In this document: in pieces, positions 1-9,300 of the stretch
Layout of the letters: every line of letters starts with the position of its first letter
Position numbering within the stretch: the first letter of the stretch is position 1
NCBI RefSeq assembly: GCF_001613325.1
Contig: NZ_BDCD01000013.1
Coordinates: forward strand, 1-64,000
Direction of reading: 5' to 3'
Length of the DNA stretch: 64,000 nucleotides
Source of the DNA: Nocardia yamanashiensis NBRC 100130
GTDB taxonomy: Bacteria; Actinomycetota; Actinomycetes; Mycobacteriales; Mycobacteriaceae
Made by a program: the position numbers and the translations under genes
Notes under the pieces: generated by a model
Told to the model about the DNA's origin: nothing
The model's database searches: none
The model's input: only the letters and a program-made list of their open reading frames with translations

Positions 1-132
1 GCTCCCAGCGCGATACAGCGCGAACACCACCGGAAAGCAGACACCTCCACCAGCACGCGGCAGTGCGCAAACCACCGGAAATCACACGCATTGTCCGGCA
101 GGATGCGGTGCGAGACGCTGAAGGGCGGCAGC

Positions 133-990
133 CTATTCCAGTGCGATGCTGTGCAGGTGGGCCCGGAGGACGCGGGCGGCCACGCTGAACGGCGGGATGC
201 CGTCGACGGATTCGTCGAAGGGCAGGACACCGGCATGAAGGTCGGCGAAGTCCAGTTCGGTGCGGACGGCCAGTGCCGCTTCGACCTGGCGGCGAAACTC
301 GGGGGCGGGCAAGGTTTCGACAGCGCCGGTGAATCTTTCTCGCGCGAGGCGCACCGCGGTCTCCAGCTCAGTGCCGGGAAACGGGATGATCTGCTCCGCC
401 GAGCCGTCGCCGAGAGTGTCCACTTCGAGCAGGAATCCGTGTGCGCAGCCGGATCGTTCGAAGGTGCCCACCAATGCCGCACCGACGCCGTCCGGCGAGT
501 TCACGCGGGTGAACGCGGTCGGCCGCACCGGTTCGGTGAGCCGAGACGCCCACGGCGGCGGGATGATTCCGGCCAGCACCAGGCGGTCCACGGCCGCACT
601 CGCCGCATCGGCCAGTTCTCCGGTGGCGAGCCGGGACAAGCCGCACAGCACCCCCAGCGCAGCCGGGCCGGGGCGGGTCTCCAGTAGCAGCACGCACCAG
701 GCGGTGAAAGCATGCGCGAAGGCAGGTCCCCCGAGACCGCCGAACTCCGACACCGCTGCCGCCAGCAGTTCCCCTTCGAACGCGCCCTCGTCGGCAGGCA
801 ATTCGGCCGCGCCCGCGAGCACGCCCTCCAGCAGCTGCCACGGATCGAACTCGCCGCGCCGGCAGCGCGGGCAACCGCACCATCCCGGCCTGCGGAATCG
901 GGTTCCGCTCCCCTGCCCGCCGCGCCTTCGCGCCTTACGCCCCCTGTTTCGGCTCATGACCCCACGATCCCCGGCCGCGAGATCCGCCAT
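133..990 (-). CDS. Hypothetical protein with CxCxxC motif
   Basis: I do not recognise this protein. The chosen ATG at 990 has a GAGG motif 8 bases upstream and gives 285 residues. A TTG at 1071 and an ATG at 957 are in-frame alternatives. The N-terminus is rich in Arg and Lys and is followed by a CGCPRC cluster that could bind zinc. The rest is Ala/Leu-rich and probably helical. It lies just downstream of truA on the same strand, so it may be the last gene of the ribosomal operon. No membrane segment is evident. Confidence 0.5.
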   Translation of the reverse strand: MADLAAGDRGVMSRNRGRKARRRGGQGSGTRFRRPGWCGCPRCRRGEFDPWQLLEGVLAGAAELPADEGAFEGELLAAAVSEFGGLGGPAFAHAFTAWCVLLLETRPGPAALGVLCGLSRLATGELADAASAAVDRLVLAGIIPPPWASRLTEPVRPTAFTRVNSPDGVGAALVGTFERSGCAHGFLLEVDTLGDGSAEQIIPFPGTELETAVRLARERFTGAVETLPAPEFRRQVEAALAVRTELDFADLHAGVLPFDESVDGIPPFSVAARVLRAHLHSIALE

Positions 991-1058
991 GCCGAATACC
1001 TCGGGGTGCGCGAAGCTTCGCGCGACCCGCACGACCGGCGTGTCGTGCCGTCGAAAAG

Positions 1059-1973
1059 TCAGTCCCCGCAACAGCCTTCGGCGCTCGCGACGGTGCGCAC
1101 CTCACGGGTCTGCGCATTCCGGGCCGCGAGATCCGCGTCGGCGGGATAGTCGACGGCGATCAGGCTCAGGCCGTGCGCCGGCGCCACCGTGACCGAACTG
1201 GAGCGTTCGCGTTCGTTCAGCAAACCCACGATCCAGTCGGGGGTGCGGCGGCCTTCGCCCACCGCGAGCACGCCGCCCACCAGGCTGCGCACCATGGACC
1301 AGCAGAAGGCGTCGGCGCTCACGTACGCGGTCAGCAGGTCACCGTCCTGCTCCCAGTCGAAGCGCTGCAGTTCGCGAATGGTGGTGGCGCCTTCGCGCCG
1401 CTTGCAGAACGCGGCGAAATCGTGCAGCCCCAACAGCTTTCGCGAGGCTTCCCGCATGGCTTCGAGGTCGACGCCGGACCGGCAGGGCACCACGTGCCGC
1501 GCCTGCAACGGCTCCGCCCCGTAGGCCGCGGTGGTCAGCCGATAGGCGTAATGCCGGCGAATCGCCGAGAACCGGGCATCGAATTCCGGCGGCACGATAC
1601 GAACGTCCTTGACCCGCACGTCCTTCGGCAGAAACCGGGCCAGCCGATGCACCAGCTTGGGCCCGTCCACCTCGGCGCGGGTATCGAAATGCGCGACCTG
1701 CCCCTCCCCGTGCACACCCGCATCGGTCCGCCCCGCCACGGTCAGCTGCACGCTCTCGCGCAGCACCTTGCTCAGCGACTCCTCGAGCACGCCCTGCACG
1801 GTGCGCAATCCGGGCTGCCGCGCCCACCCCGTGAAATCGGTGCCGTCATAGCTGATATCCAGTCGTACCCGAACCGCAACCGGCCCCGGCGGCAGATCCT
1901 CAACCGTCACAGCGATCTCCTGGTTAACATGGAGAAAGCCCGCCGACCCGGAGGGGACGGCGGGCTCACTCAT
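1059..1973 (-). CDS. truA: tRNA pseudouridine(38-40) synthase TruA
   Basis: TruA converts uridines 38-40 of the tRNA anticodon stem to pseudouridine in the cytoplasm. The protein has 304 residues. It shows the family's catalytic signature [16 protein letters not shown], whose Asp is the nucleophile, and an N-terminal [13 protein letters not shown] motif. The first 30 or so residues are longer than in most TruA proteins, so a start nearer the conserved core is possible. It is the distal gene after rplQ, as in mycobacteria, but a 199-base spacer with a direct repeat separates the two. Confidence 0.95.
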   Translation of the reverse strand: MSEPAVPSGSAGFLHVNQEIAVTVEDLPPGPVAVRVRLDISYDGTDFTGWARQPGLRTVQGVLEESLSKVLRESVQLTVAGRTDAGVHGEGQVAHFDTRAEVDGPKLVHRLARFLPKDVRVKDVRIVPPEFDARFSAIRRHYAYRLTTAAYGAEPLQARHVVPCRSGVDLEAMREASRKLLGLHDFAAFCKRREGATTIRELQRFDWEQDGDLLTAYVSADAFCWSMVRSLVGGVLAVGEGRRTPDWIVGLLNERERSSSVTVAPAHGLSLIAVDYPADADLAARNAQTREVRTVASAEGCCGD

Positions 1974-2040
1974 GGGCTTTCCCGCTTCGGATTCCAGGCG
2001 GGCCCGGAATCCAGCTCGTCGGCCCCGGGACGAACCCGGG

Positions 2041-2152
2041 ACCTCGGAACCGGTCCCACACGATCGAGGCCCAAGGAACTACCCCTGAGAACCCCGACCT
2101 CGGAACCGGTCCCACTCGATCGGGGTTTCAGGGGTTTACCCCTGAGAACCCC
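2041..2152. repeat. Tandem direct repeat, about 55 bp, in the rplQ-truA spacer
   Basis: Two adjacent copies lie at 2041-2095 and 2097-2152. Both begin ACCTCGGAACCGGTCCCAC and end ACCCCTGAGAACCCC, with a divergent centre. The repeat fills most of the gap between rplQ and truA. It may form RNA structure in the polycistronic transcript. No coding function is visible. Confidence 0.75.
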
Positions 2153-2162
2153 AAGAGTGGGG

Positions 2163-2185
2163 GAAGGAAGAACTAGTCTTCCTTC
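2163..2185. other. Perfect 9-bp inverted repeat over the rplQ stop codon
   Basis: GAAGGAAGA at 2163-2171 and TCTTCCTTC at 2177-2185 flank a 5-base loop. The stem overlaps the rplQ stop codon at 2173-2175. It may be a weak hairpin or a by-product of the Glu/Lys-rich codons at the rplQ C-terminus. There is no T-run. Confidence 0.4.
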
Positions 2186-2667
2186 TTCTCCTCGGCAGCC
2201 TCAGCAGCCGGAGCCTCGGCCTCGACCACAGCCTCTTCGGCGGCGGGGGCTTCAGCGGCCTTCTGCGAGGCGGCAACGCGACGGGCGCGATCGGCTTCGT
2301 TGGTCACGGTCTTCTCGCGAACCAGCTCGATGATCGCCATCGGCGCGTTGTCACCCTTGCGCGGGATGGTCTTGATGATCCGGGTGTAGCCACCGTCACG
2401 ACCCTCGAACGAGGGACCGATCTCGGCGAAGAGGCTGTGCACGACATCCTTGCTACGGATCACCTTCATCACCTCGCGACGGTCGGCAAGGGTGCCGCCC
2501 TTCGCCTTGGTGACAAGCTTCTCGGCGTAGGGGCGCAGCGCCTTGGCCTTGGCCTCGGTGGTCGTGATGCGACCGTGCTCGAAGAGCGCCGTCGCCAGAT
2601 TGGCGAAGATCGCCTTCTGGTGCGACGCCGTCCCGCCGAAGCGGGCACCCTTCTTGGGCTTGGGCAT
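2173..2667 (-). CDS. rplQ: 50S ribosomal protein L17
   Basis: L17 is a component of the large ribosomal subunit. The N-terminus [19 protein letters not shown] and the core [18 protein letters not shown] are typical of L17. The protein has 164 residues. About 120 form the conserved domain; the remainder is an Ala/Glu-rich acidic tail, as is common in actinobacteria. It follows rpoA by 53 bases, in the standard alpha-operon position. Confidence 0.97.
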   Translation of the reverse strand: MPKPKKGARFGGTASHQKAIFANLATALFEHGRITTTEAKAKALRPYAEKLVTKAKGGTLADRREVMKVIRSKDVVHSLFAEIGPSFEGRDGGYTRIIKTIPRKGDNAPMAIIELVREKTVTNEADRARRVAASQKAAEAPAAEEAVVEAEAPAAEAAEEKKED

Positions 2668-2720
2668 TGTTGGAATCTCCTGTGTCTAAGGCCGATTCGG
2701 GGCGCTACACCCCGAATTGC

Positions 2721-3779
2721 CTAAAGCTGTTCGGTCTCGGCGTAGTCCTGCTCGCCGCTGTCGGTGTCGCTGAACGAACCGCTGTCGCTCCAAGTGCCGC
2801 TCGCCGCGTCGTAGCCGACGACGGAGGACGGATCGAAGGAAGCCGGGGAGTCCTTGAGGGACAGGCCGAGCGAGTGCAGCTTGACCTTGACCTCGTCGAT
2901 GGACTTCTGGCCGAAGTTCCGGATATCCAGCAGGTCGGATTCGGTGCGGGCAACCAGCTCGCCGACGGTGTGCACACCTTCGCGCTTGAGGCAGTTGTAG
3001 GACCGCACGGTCAGATCCAGATCCTCGATCGGCAGACCGAACGAAGCGATGTGGTCGGCCTCGGCCGGGCTGGGCCCGATCTCGATGCCTTCCGCCTCGA
3101 CGTTCAGCTCGCGCGCCAGGCCGAACAGCTCGACCAGGGTCTTACCGGCCGACGCCAGCGCATCCCGAGCGGAGATCGAGTTCTTGGTCTCGACATCCAG
3201 GATGAGCCGGTCGAAGTCGGTGCGCTGCTCGACACGAGTCGCCTCGACCTTGTAGGTCACCTTCAGGACCGGGGAGTAGATCGAATCCACCGGAATCCGG
3301 CCGATTTCCGCACCCGAGGCCTTGTTCTGCACGGCAGGAACGTAGCCGCGACCGCGCTCGACAACGAGCTCGATCTCCAGCTTGCCCTTGTCGTTCAGGG
3401 TGGCGATGTGCATGTCCGGGTTGTGGACGGTCACACCGGCCGGCGGGACGATGTCACCGGCGGTGACGGTGCCCGGGCCCTGCTTGCGCACGTACATGGT
3501 GACCGGCTCGTCCTCTTCGGACGACACCACGAGGCCCTTGAGGTTCAGGATGATGTCGGTGACATCTTCCTTCACGCCCGGAACCGTGGTGAACTCGTGC
3601 AGCACGCCGTCGATGCGGATGCTGGTGACCGCGGCACCCGGAATGCTCGAGAGCAGGGTGCGGCGCAGCGAGTTGCCGAGGGTGTAACCGAAGCCCGGCT
3701 CCAGCGGTTCGATGGTGAACCGCGACCGGTTCTCGGACACGACCTCTTCGGTCAGCGTCGGTCGCTGTGAAATCAGCAT
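2721..3779 (-). CDS. rpoA: DNA-directed RNA polymerase alpha subunit
   Basis: The alpha subunit nucleates RNA polymerase assembly and contacts UP elements and activators. The 352-residue protein has the N-terminal dimerisation domain with [20 protein letters not shown] and the C-terminal domain with [20 protein letters not shown] and [13 protein letters not shown]. An acidic, Ser/Asp-rich tail of about 40 residues follows, as in related actinobacteria. It sits between rpsD and rplQ. Its start ATG at 3779 is preceded by a GGAGGAAGAG-type ribosome binding site. Confidence 0.98.
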   Translation of the reverse strand: MLISQRPTLTEEVVSENRSRFTIEPLEPGFGYTLGNSLRRTLLSSIPGAAVTSIRIDGVLHEFTTVPGVKEDVTDIILNLKGLVVSSEEDEPVTMYVRKQGPGTVTAGDIVPPAGVTVHNPDMHIATLNDKGKLEIELVVERGRGYVPAVQNKASGAEIGRIPVDSIYSPVLKVTYKVEATRVEQRTDFDRLILDVETKNSISARDALASAGKTLVELFGLARELNVEAEGIEIGPSPAEADHIASFGLPIEDLDLTVRSYNCLKREGVHTVGELVARTESDLLDIRNFGQKSIDEVKVKLHSLGLSLKDSPASFDPSSVVGYDAASGTWSDSGSFSDTDSGEQDYAETEQL

Positions 3780-3844
3780 GGATACTCTTCCTCCTTCGGA
3801 CGCCCACTATTTGACGCCCACGTTTGGGAGCTGTGAGAAACCAA

Positions 3845-3929
3845 GGGGCTTGCGCCCCAATCCCTTTGGGGGGCCTGGGGGCAAGGCCCCCAGTCCCCCT
3901 TTCCGGGGGTGTGGGGGCGAAGCCCCCAC
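3845..3929. repeat. Array of three G/C hairpins in the rpsD-rpoA spacer
   Basis: Three short palindromes follow each other in the 184-base spacer: GGGGCTTGCGCCCC at 3845-3858, a CTGGGGG/CCCCCAG stem at 3875-3893 and a GTGGGGG/CCCCCAC stem at 3911-3929. No T-run follows any of them. They resemble REP-type intergenic palindromes and may stabilise or attenuate the rpsD-rpoA transcript. Confidence 0.7.
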
Positions 3930-3963
3930 GTGGTTTCCCACCAGCGGTGCGTTACCGCACCTA

Positions 3964-4569
3964 TTACTTCGAGTAGAACTCGACGATCAGCTGTTCCTGC
4001 AGCGGAACATCGATCTGCGCACGCTCGGGGAGCTGGTGCACCAGAATGCGAAGGCGGCCGGGAACGACCTGGAGCCAACCCGGAACCGGGCGGTCGCCGA
4101 CGGTCTCACGCGCAACCTGGAAAGGCAGCGTGGGCAGCGACTTCTCCTTGACATCGATGATGTCGTACTGGGAGACCTGGTACGACGGCACATCGACCTT
4201 CACGCCGTTGACGATGAAGTGGCCGTGCGAGACGAGCTGACGAGCCTGGCGACGGGTACGAGCCAGACCGGCGCGGTACACGACGTTGTCCAGACGAGCC
4301 TCGAGCAGACGCAGCAGGTTGTCGCCGGTCTTGCCCTTCTGGCGGTTCGCCTCTTCGTAGTACTTGCGGAACTGCTTCTCCATGACGCCGTAGGAGAAAC
4401 GAGCCTTCTGCTTCTCCTGGAGCTGCATCAGGTACTCGGATTCCTTGATCCGCGCGCGGCCGTGCTGGCCGGGCGGGTAAGGACGACGCTCGAACGCCTG
4501 GTCGCCTCCGACGAGGTCGACACGCAGACGACGCGACTTGCGGGTGATGGGGCCTGTATAACGAGCCAT
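3964..4569 (-). CDS. rpsD: 30S ribosomal protein S4
   Basis: S4 binds 16S rRNA early in small-subunit assembly. The protein has 201 residues, starting MARYTGPITRKSRRL, and contains the S4 RNA-binding domain with ARTRRQARQLVSHGHFIVNG. The N-terminal region lacks a four-cysteine zinc knuckle, so this is the zinc-free form. It lies 21 bases after rpsK. Confidence 0.98.
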   Translation of the reverse strand: MARYTGPITRKSRRLRVDLVGGDQAFERRPYPPGQHGRARIKESEYLMQLQEKQKARFSYGVMEKQFRKYYEEANRQKGKTGDNLLRLLEARLDNVVYRAGLARTRRQARQLVSHGHFIVNGVKVDVPSYQVSQYDIIDVKEKSLPTLPFQVARETVGDRPVPGWLQVVPGRLRILVHQLPERAQIDVPLQEQLIVEFYSK

Positions 4570-4590
4570 TTTTCGCTAAATCCTTTCCCG

Positions 4591-5004
4591 CTAGACGCGA
4601 CGCCGCTTGGGCGGACGGCAGCCGTTGTGCGGCTGCGGGGTGACATCAGAGATCGAACCCACCTCGAGGCCGGCGGCCTGCAGCGAGCGGATCGCGGTCT
4701 CGCGGCCCGAACCCGGGCCCTTCACGAAGACGTCGACCTTCTTGACACCGTTCTCCTGCGCCTTGCGGGCAGCGTTCTCGGCGGCGAGCTGCGCGGCGAA
4801 CGGGGTCGACTTACGCGAACCCTTGAAGCCGACGTGACCCGAGGACGCCCACGAGATGACGTTGCCTTCCGGGTCGGTGATGGACACGATCGTGTTGTTG
4901 AACGTGCTCTTGATGTGCGCGTGGCCGTGCGGGATGTTCTTCTTATCCCGGCGACGCGACTTCTGAGTCTTCTTCGGGCCAGCGGCCCGGCTCTTCGGAG
5001 GCAT
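4591..5004 (-). CDS. rpsK: 30S ribosomal protein S11
   Basis: S11 forms part of the small-subunit platform near the mRNA exit. The 137-residue protein carries the typical core [19 protein letters not shown] and ends in the basic C-terminus [13 protein letters not shown]. It is 9 bases downstream of rpsM and is clearly co-transcribed with it. Confidence 0.98.
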   Translation of the reverse strand: MPPKSRAAGPKKTQKSRRRDKKNIPHGHAHIKSTFNNTIVSITDPEGNVISWASSGHVGFKGSRKSTPFAAQLAAENAARKAQENGVKKVDVFVKGPGSGRETAIRSLQAAGLEVGSISDVTPQPHNGCRPPKRRRV

Positions 5005-5013
5005 GCGCTATCC

Positions 5014-5385
5014 CTACTTCTTCTTACCGGCGACGGTCTTCTTCGGACCCTTACGCGTGCGGGCGTTGGTCTTCGTCCGCTGGCCGCGCACGGGGAGACC
5101 GCGGCGGTGCCGCAGGCCCTGGTAGCAGCCGATCTCGATCTTGCGACGAATGTCGGCCTGCACCTCGCGACGCAGGTCACCCTCGACCTTGAACTCGCTC
5201 GCCTCGATGTAATCGCGGAGCTTGGTCAGGTCGTCATCGCTGAGGTCCTTGGAACGCAGATCGGCGCTGACGCCGGTCGCGGCCAGGATCTCCTTGGCGC
5301 GGGTACGGCCGATGCCGTAGATGTAGGTCAGCGCGATCTCCATGCGCTTTTCGCGCGGGAGGTCGACGCCCATCAGACGTGCCAT
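5014..5385 (-). CDS. rpsM: 30S ribosomal protein S13
   Basis: S13 sits in the head of the small subunit and contacts the large subunit and tRNA. I chose the ATG at 5385, giving [14 protein letters not shown] and 123 residues, the usual family length. The frame is open further upstream to 5475 but that extension is not S13-like. The core [11 protein letters not shown] and the C-terminal [20 protein letters not shown] are diagnostic. A 223-base leader separates it from rpmJ. Confidence 0.97.
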   Translation of the reverse strand: MARLMGVDLPREKRMEIALTYIYGIGRTRAKEILAATGVSADLRSKDLSDDDLTKLRDYIEASEFKVEGDLRREVQADIRRKIEIGCYQGLRHRRGLPVRGQRTKTNARTRKGPKKTVAGKKK

Positions 5386-5443
5386 GTTTGGCGATTCCTT
5401 ACTTTTGCGGAGGTCTGCTCCCAGTCCGTCCCCGCGTGTGGGG

Positions 5444-5463
5444 CCCCGGCCTCCGTGCCGGGG
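5444..5463. other. G/C hairpin in the rpsM leader
   Basis: CCCCGGC at 5444-5450 and GCCGGGG at 5457-5463 form a perfect 7-bp stem with a 6-base loop, upstream of rpsM. It may act in leader-mediated control of the S13 operon. This is structure only, with no known motif recognised. Confidence 0.45.
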
Positions 5464-5527
5464 GAAGGCCGCCATCCGCCCCTGACGGGACTCGGCGACG
5501 GCGACTGGTGCTGGGAGTTCTTCTTCT

Positions 5528-5558
5528 AGCCAATCCGAACCGCGTTCGGTGCTTGGCT
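5528..5558. other. Two-stage inverted repeat between rpmJ and rpsM
   Basis: The inner stem is CCGAAC at 5535-5540 and GTTCGG at 5544-5549. The outer arms AGCCAA at 5528-5533 and TTGGCT at 5553-5558 extend it with small bulges. It could be an attenuator or processing site in the minus-strand transcript. No U-tract follows. Confidence 0.45.
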
Positions 5559-5608
5559 GGTGAGCGACCGGGAAAACAACCCCGGTGAGCCCGGCGCTAA
5601 GACCGGAC

Positions 5609-5722
5609 TCAGCCCTGACGCTGCTTGTGGCGCAGGTTCTCGCAGATCACCATGACTCGCCCGTGACGGCGAATCACCTTGCACTTCTCGCAGATCGGCT
5701 TGACGGACGGCTGAACCTTCAC
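5609..5722 (-). CDS. rpmJ: 50S ribosomal protein L36
   Basis: This 37-residue protein was read directly from the minus strand. It begins with GTG at 5722 ([17 protein letters not shown]) and ends NLRHKQRQG before TGA. The Cys-x2-Cys pair and the later Cys and His form the zinc-binding site of the zinc-containing L36 form. Its position between infA and rpsM is the canonical one. Confidence 0.96.
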   Translation of the reverse strand: MKVQPSVKPICEKCKVIRRHGRVMVICENLRHKQRQG

Positions 5723-5768
5723 GTCAGATCCAATCTGGGTTGGTGTCCACTGGCCGTGAACACAGTTG

Positions 5769-5793
5769 TTCCCCGGTCAGTTCGACCGGGGAA
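5769..5793. other. Perfect 10-bp hairpin between infA and rpmJ
   Basis: TTCCCCGGTC at 5769-5778 and GACCGGGGAA at 5784-5793 flank the 5-base loop AGTTC. It lies in the 96-base infA-rpmJ spacer. It lacks a run of T on either strand, so it is more likely an attenuator or RNA-stabilising element than a classical terminator. Confidence 0.6.
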
Positions 5794-5818
5794 AACCGGG
5801 ACTCGAGGCCCCGGAAAC

Positions 5819-6040
5819 TCACTTGTAGCGGTAGACGATGCGACCGCGGGTCAAGTCGTAGGGCGAAAGCTCCACGACGACGCGGTCCTCGGGCAGGATG
5901 CGAATGTAGTGCTGCCGCATCTTGCCGCTGATGTGCGCGAGAACCTTGTGACCGTTCTCCAGCTCGATCCGGAACATCGCATTGGGCAACGGCTCGATAA
6001 CCCGGCCCTCGACCTCGATGGCCCCTTCCTTCTTCGCCAT
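5819..6040 (-). CDS. infA: Translation initiation factor IF-1
   Basis: IF-1 binds the ribosomal A site during initiation. The 73-residue protein, [20 protein letters not shown] with core [19 protein letters not shown], is a complete OB-fold IF-1. The ATG at 6040 has GGAGG only two bases upstream, which is unusually close. It is the first gene of the minus-strand ribosomal operon, with a promoter about 150 bases upstream. Confidence 0.98.
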   Translation of the reverse strand: MAKKEGAIEVEGRVIEPLPNAMFRIELENGHKVLAHISGKMRQHYIRILPEDRVVVELSPYDLTRGRIVYRYK

Positions 6041-6354
6041 ATCCTCCGCGATCCCGGTTAGGCTGAACCTGGTTGGTTCATGCTCTGTACGGCTGGTGGG
6101 TCGTCACAGTTCGTCGTGCATTTGCGTCGACCAGCTGCGATACTCAGCGGGCCCGCATGCGGACATGCCACAACCACTCTGAGAACGCACCAGCAGCCAA
6201 GCTTACCCGTATCCCCAGATGCGGCCAAATACGGCCGCCCGGACGTGCGCCAGAACACCTTCTCGTCCCGCCTCCCCCGGACAGCCCCGCCGACTCTCGC
6301 TAAACTGGCGTCGCAATCGAGCAAGATCGGGACTCAGGGGTACGAGGGGTAGAT
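6041..6354. promoter_or_regulatory. Divergent intergenic region between infA and the ESX locus
   Basis: This 314-base stretch holds no gene I can support. It carries the minus-strand infA promoter and the upstream region of the ATPase gene at 6355. For the latter, TAAACT at 6301-6306 is a possible -10 box with a weak partner CGGACA at 6278-6283. A GAGGGG ribosome binding site lies just before the GTG start. Confidence 0.55.
6200..6228 (-). promoter_or_regulatory. Predicted SigA-type promoter of infA
   Basis: On the minus strand, TTGGCC (6223-6228) and TAAGCT (6200-6205) are spaced by exactly 17 bases. This fits a housekeeping actinobacterial promoter. It would give a leader of about 150 bases before infA. 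Confidence 0.5.
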
Positions 6355-9300
6355 GTGAGTCGCACCAACGACGGCCTCCCCATGCTGCCGCCGTGGCTGT
6401 CCGAGAACGAGGTCACGCCGGCCGGTTACGAAGAACCCGTACGCAACCTCCCCCAAGAGGACCCGATCCCGGAGGAGAAGTCCTCCCGCGGCTTCTTCGG
6501 CCGCCGCAAGTCCCGCAAAGACGCCCCGGCCCCCGAACCCGAGCACACCCCCGAACCGGTCCGCATCCCGCCGACCCCCTCGTGGAACCAGCCCGGCCAG
6601 CCCCCGTCCCCCACCGACGGCCGCGCCCCCGAATCCCAGCCCTACCGCCCCCCGGTAGCCCCCACCCAACCTCCGGCCACCCCGGCCGCCCCCACCCAGC
6701 GCTGGTCCTCCGCCACCCAGCCACCCGCACAACCGGCCACCCCGCCCCAACAGCGGCCCCCCGCCGACCCGCCGACCCCACCTCAGCAGCGTGGTCCGGC
6801 CGACCTGCCGACCCCACCTCAGCAGCGTGGCCCGGCCGACCTGCCGACCCCGCCCCAGCAGCGTGGCCCGGCCGACCTGCCGACCCCGCCCCAGCAGCGC
6901 GGTCCGGCCGATCCGCCGACCCCGTCGCAGCTGCGCGGCGCCGCGAATCCTCCTGCGCCACCGCACATCCCGGCCCCGTTCACGGGAGCCGACCCGGTCC
7001 CGCCGCGCCCGCCCGTGGCCCCTTCGGACCCGACCGTTCACACCCGCATCCCCCCGATGCCGCCCCTCGGCGACCCCGGCCTCCCACCCGCGCCCGCAGC
7101 AAACCGCAACGGCGACAGCCGAATTCCGCCCCAGCGCGACCCCGCAGGCGACCGCGGGCTCCCACCCCACCCCGATCTCGCGAACGACCACGGCCTCCCG
7201 CCTCGCCCCGATCTCGCGGGCGACCACGGGCTCCCGTCTCGGCCCGGCCACGCCGCCGAGGGTGGACTCCCGCCACAGCCCGCCACCGGACCCGGCCGGC
7301 AACTGCCACCACAGCCCGACCTCAACGGTGATCGCCGGCTGCCGCCGTCGCCGCCGCACATCGACAACGGCCAGAGCATCCCGGAACCGCCGGCCGCGTC
7401 CGCCCCATCCGCGATGACCACGCGCATGCCGCTGCCCCCATCGCCGAATGCCGCTCCCCCGCCTCCGGCTCCACTCGACCCGAACGCCGAAGCGCAGCAA
7501 CCACAGTCGTCCGCACCGCACCCGGCCCGAGTTCCGCTGCCTCCGCCGCCGCCCGCCGCGGATGCCCCGACGCCAGGCACCGCAGGCCCGGCCGACCTCA
7601 CGACCCGCGTCCCGGTGACCCCACCCGCCCGCCCCGAGATCCCCGCCCCGCCGAATCCGGCAGGCAATCCCGGCGCGACCGGCCCCACCCCGGCAACTGC
7701 CGCGCCTACCACCCGCTTCCCGGACAGCCCTGCCCCCGAAGCGGTTTCGCCGACCGACCGCGATCACACACCAGAGGACCGCCCCGGCGCGGCCAACCCT
7801 GCGACCGATTCCCGCTCCGCCGCAGGAGCGCTGACCGGCCCGAGGCCCGAAGCGACCACCGCACAGGGGAACTCGAACTCGCCGGATGGAACTGCGGCCG
7901 CGGATTCGACGACCGCCGCGCCACGCCCCCATGTCGGTGCGGTCACACCGCCGCTGAACCGCCCGGCCGTCGGCTCCGATGCCACGGGCGCAGCCGCGGA
8001 TTCCGGCACGTCCGATTATGCGGTGCCCGCAGCCACCACGGGCAGCCAAAGTTCGAGTGGTATCCCGCGATCGGACTCGGCCGTCTCCGATCCGATCGAC
8101 GCCGCGCGGACCCGGAACAGTTCCGACCTCGACACCACGGCCGGTGACGCCGATCCGGCTTCTGCCGCAGCGCAATCCGGGCCTAGCTCCGCAACGGCCG
8201 ACTCCCGAACGGTGGGCGCACCCAACGCCGCGGGGACCCCGTCGCCGATCGGTCTGCACCCGACCGACGCGGCGTGGGCGGCGGCGAGCGGACCCATTCG
8301 TGGAACCTCCGACTTCGATCCGGTTGCCGCCGCCGCACAGGCGGCTGCCGCCTCCGGACTCATCGGCACGCCGTCCGGCGACAATGCCGAAGCGGCCGAA
8401 ACAGATGCGCAGGCTCCGGCTTCCTCCGACGTTTCGAATGCCGAAGGCGAACCCAGCACCGGGCAGTTGCCCGTGACCGGTGGGCGGCATCGCGCGATCG
8501 ATGCGCCGCTTACTCCGTCGCAGGGTTTCCAGGCAGCCGGTGGGCCGCAGCTGGATTCGTGGGCGAATCAGCAGGGCCCGTCGCCTTACGGTCCCCGTGG
8601 CGTCGAGCCCGGTCAGCCGGGCGTGCCCGGTCCGGCCGCTCCGCAGCCTGATCCGAGCAACCAGTGGGCGGCTCCGGCTCCGCATACGCCGGCCGCTGCC
8701 AATATGGTCCCGCCTGCTCAGCCCCTGGGCCCGGGCAATATGGCACCGGCCGCGCAGCCTCTCGGGCCGGGCAATATGGCGCCCGGTCCAGTCGGTATGG
8801 CCCCGCCTGCTTATCCGTCCGGTGCGCCCGGCTCGGTGCCGCCGGGTGTGGGTGATCCGAATTCCCCGGTGGGACCGGGACCGGGGCCGGGGGCTCGGAC
8901 CGGGCAGAATCCGTTCGCGCCGCCGGTCGGCTCCGAGTCGAATCCGGTGCCGGGCAACGTCGGTGGCGCGCAGCCTTACGGGCCTGCTTCGAAGCCGAAT
9001 CCGTGGCAGACCAACGGTTCGCCGGGCGGTCCGGGAACGAATGGTGGCCACTTCGCACCGGGGATGAATCCTCAGGGGACCGGCTCGCAGCCGCTCGTGC
9101 CGCACTCGAATTCGCCGATGCCGCAAGGATCTACGACGCAGTCCGGGTCGAATCCGCTGGTGCCGCCGGTCGGATACGGGCCTAATGCTCCTACTGCCCC
9201 GGACGGCGTGCCGTCGCACGGTCCCGCATCCCAGCAGAGCCCGTGGCAGCAGAACGGTCCGGTCGGTTCGCCTTCGCAGTGGAATGGCGGGGGGATCCCA

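Noticed and set aside
1..132. Possible end of another gene at the left edge
   Set aside because: Short open frames exist on both strands but none can be tied to a protein, so nothing was annotated there.
6055..6075. IdeR-like sequence TTAGGCTGAACCT upstream of infA
   Set aside because: The two halves are out of register by one base relative to the IdeR consensus, and outer positions do not match. IdeR control of infA is also unlikely.
6745..6924. Regular 36-bp repeats considered as a CRISPR array
   Set aside because: The repeats are adjacent without spacers, in frame and encode a Pro/Gln-rich peptide. They are coding tandem repeats.
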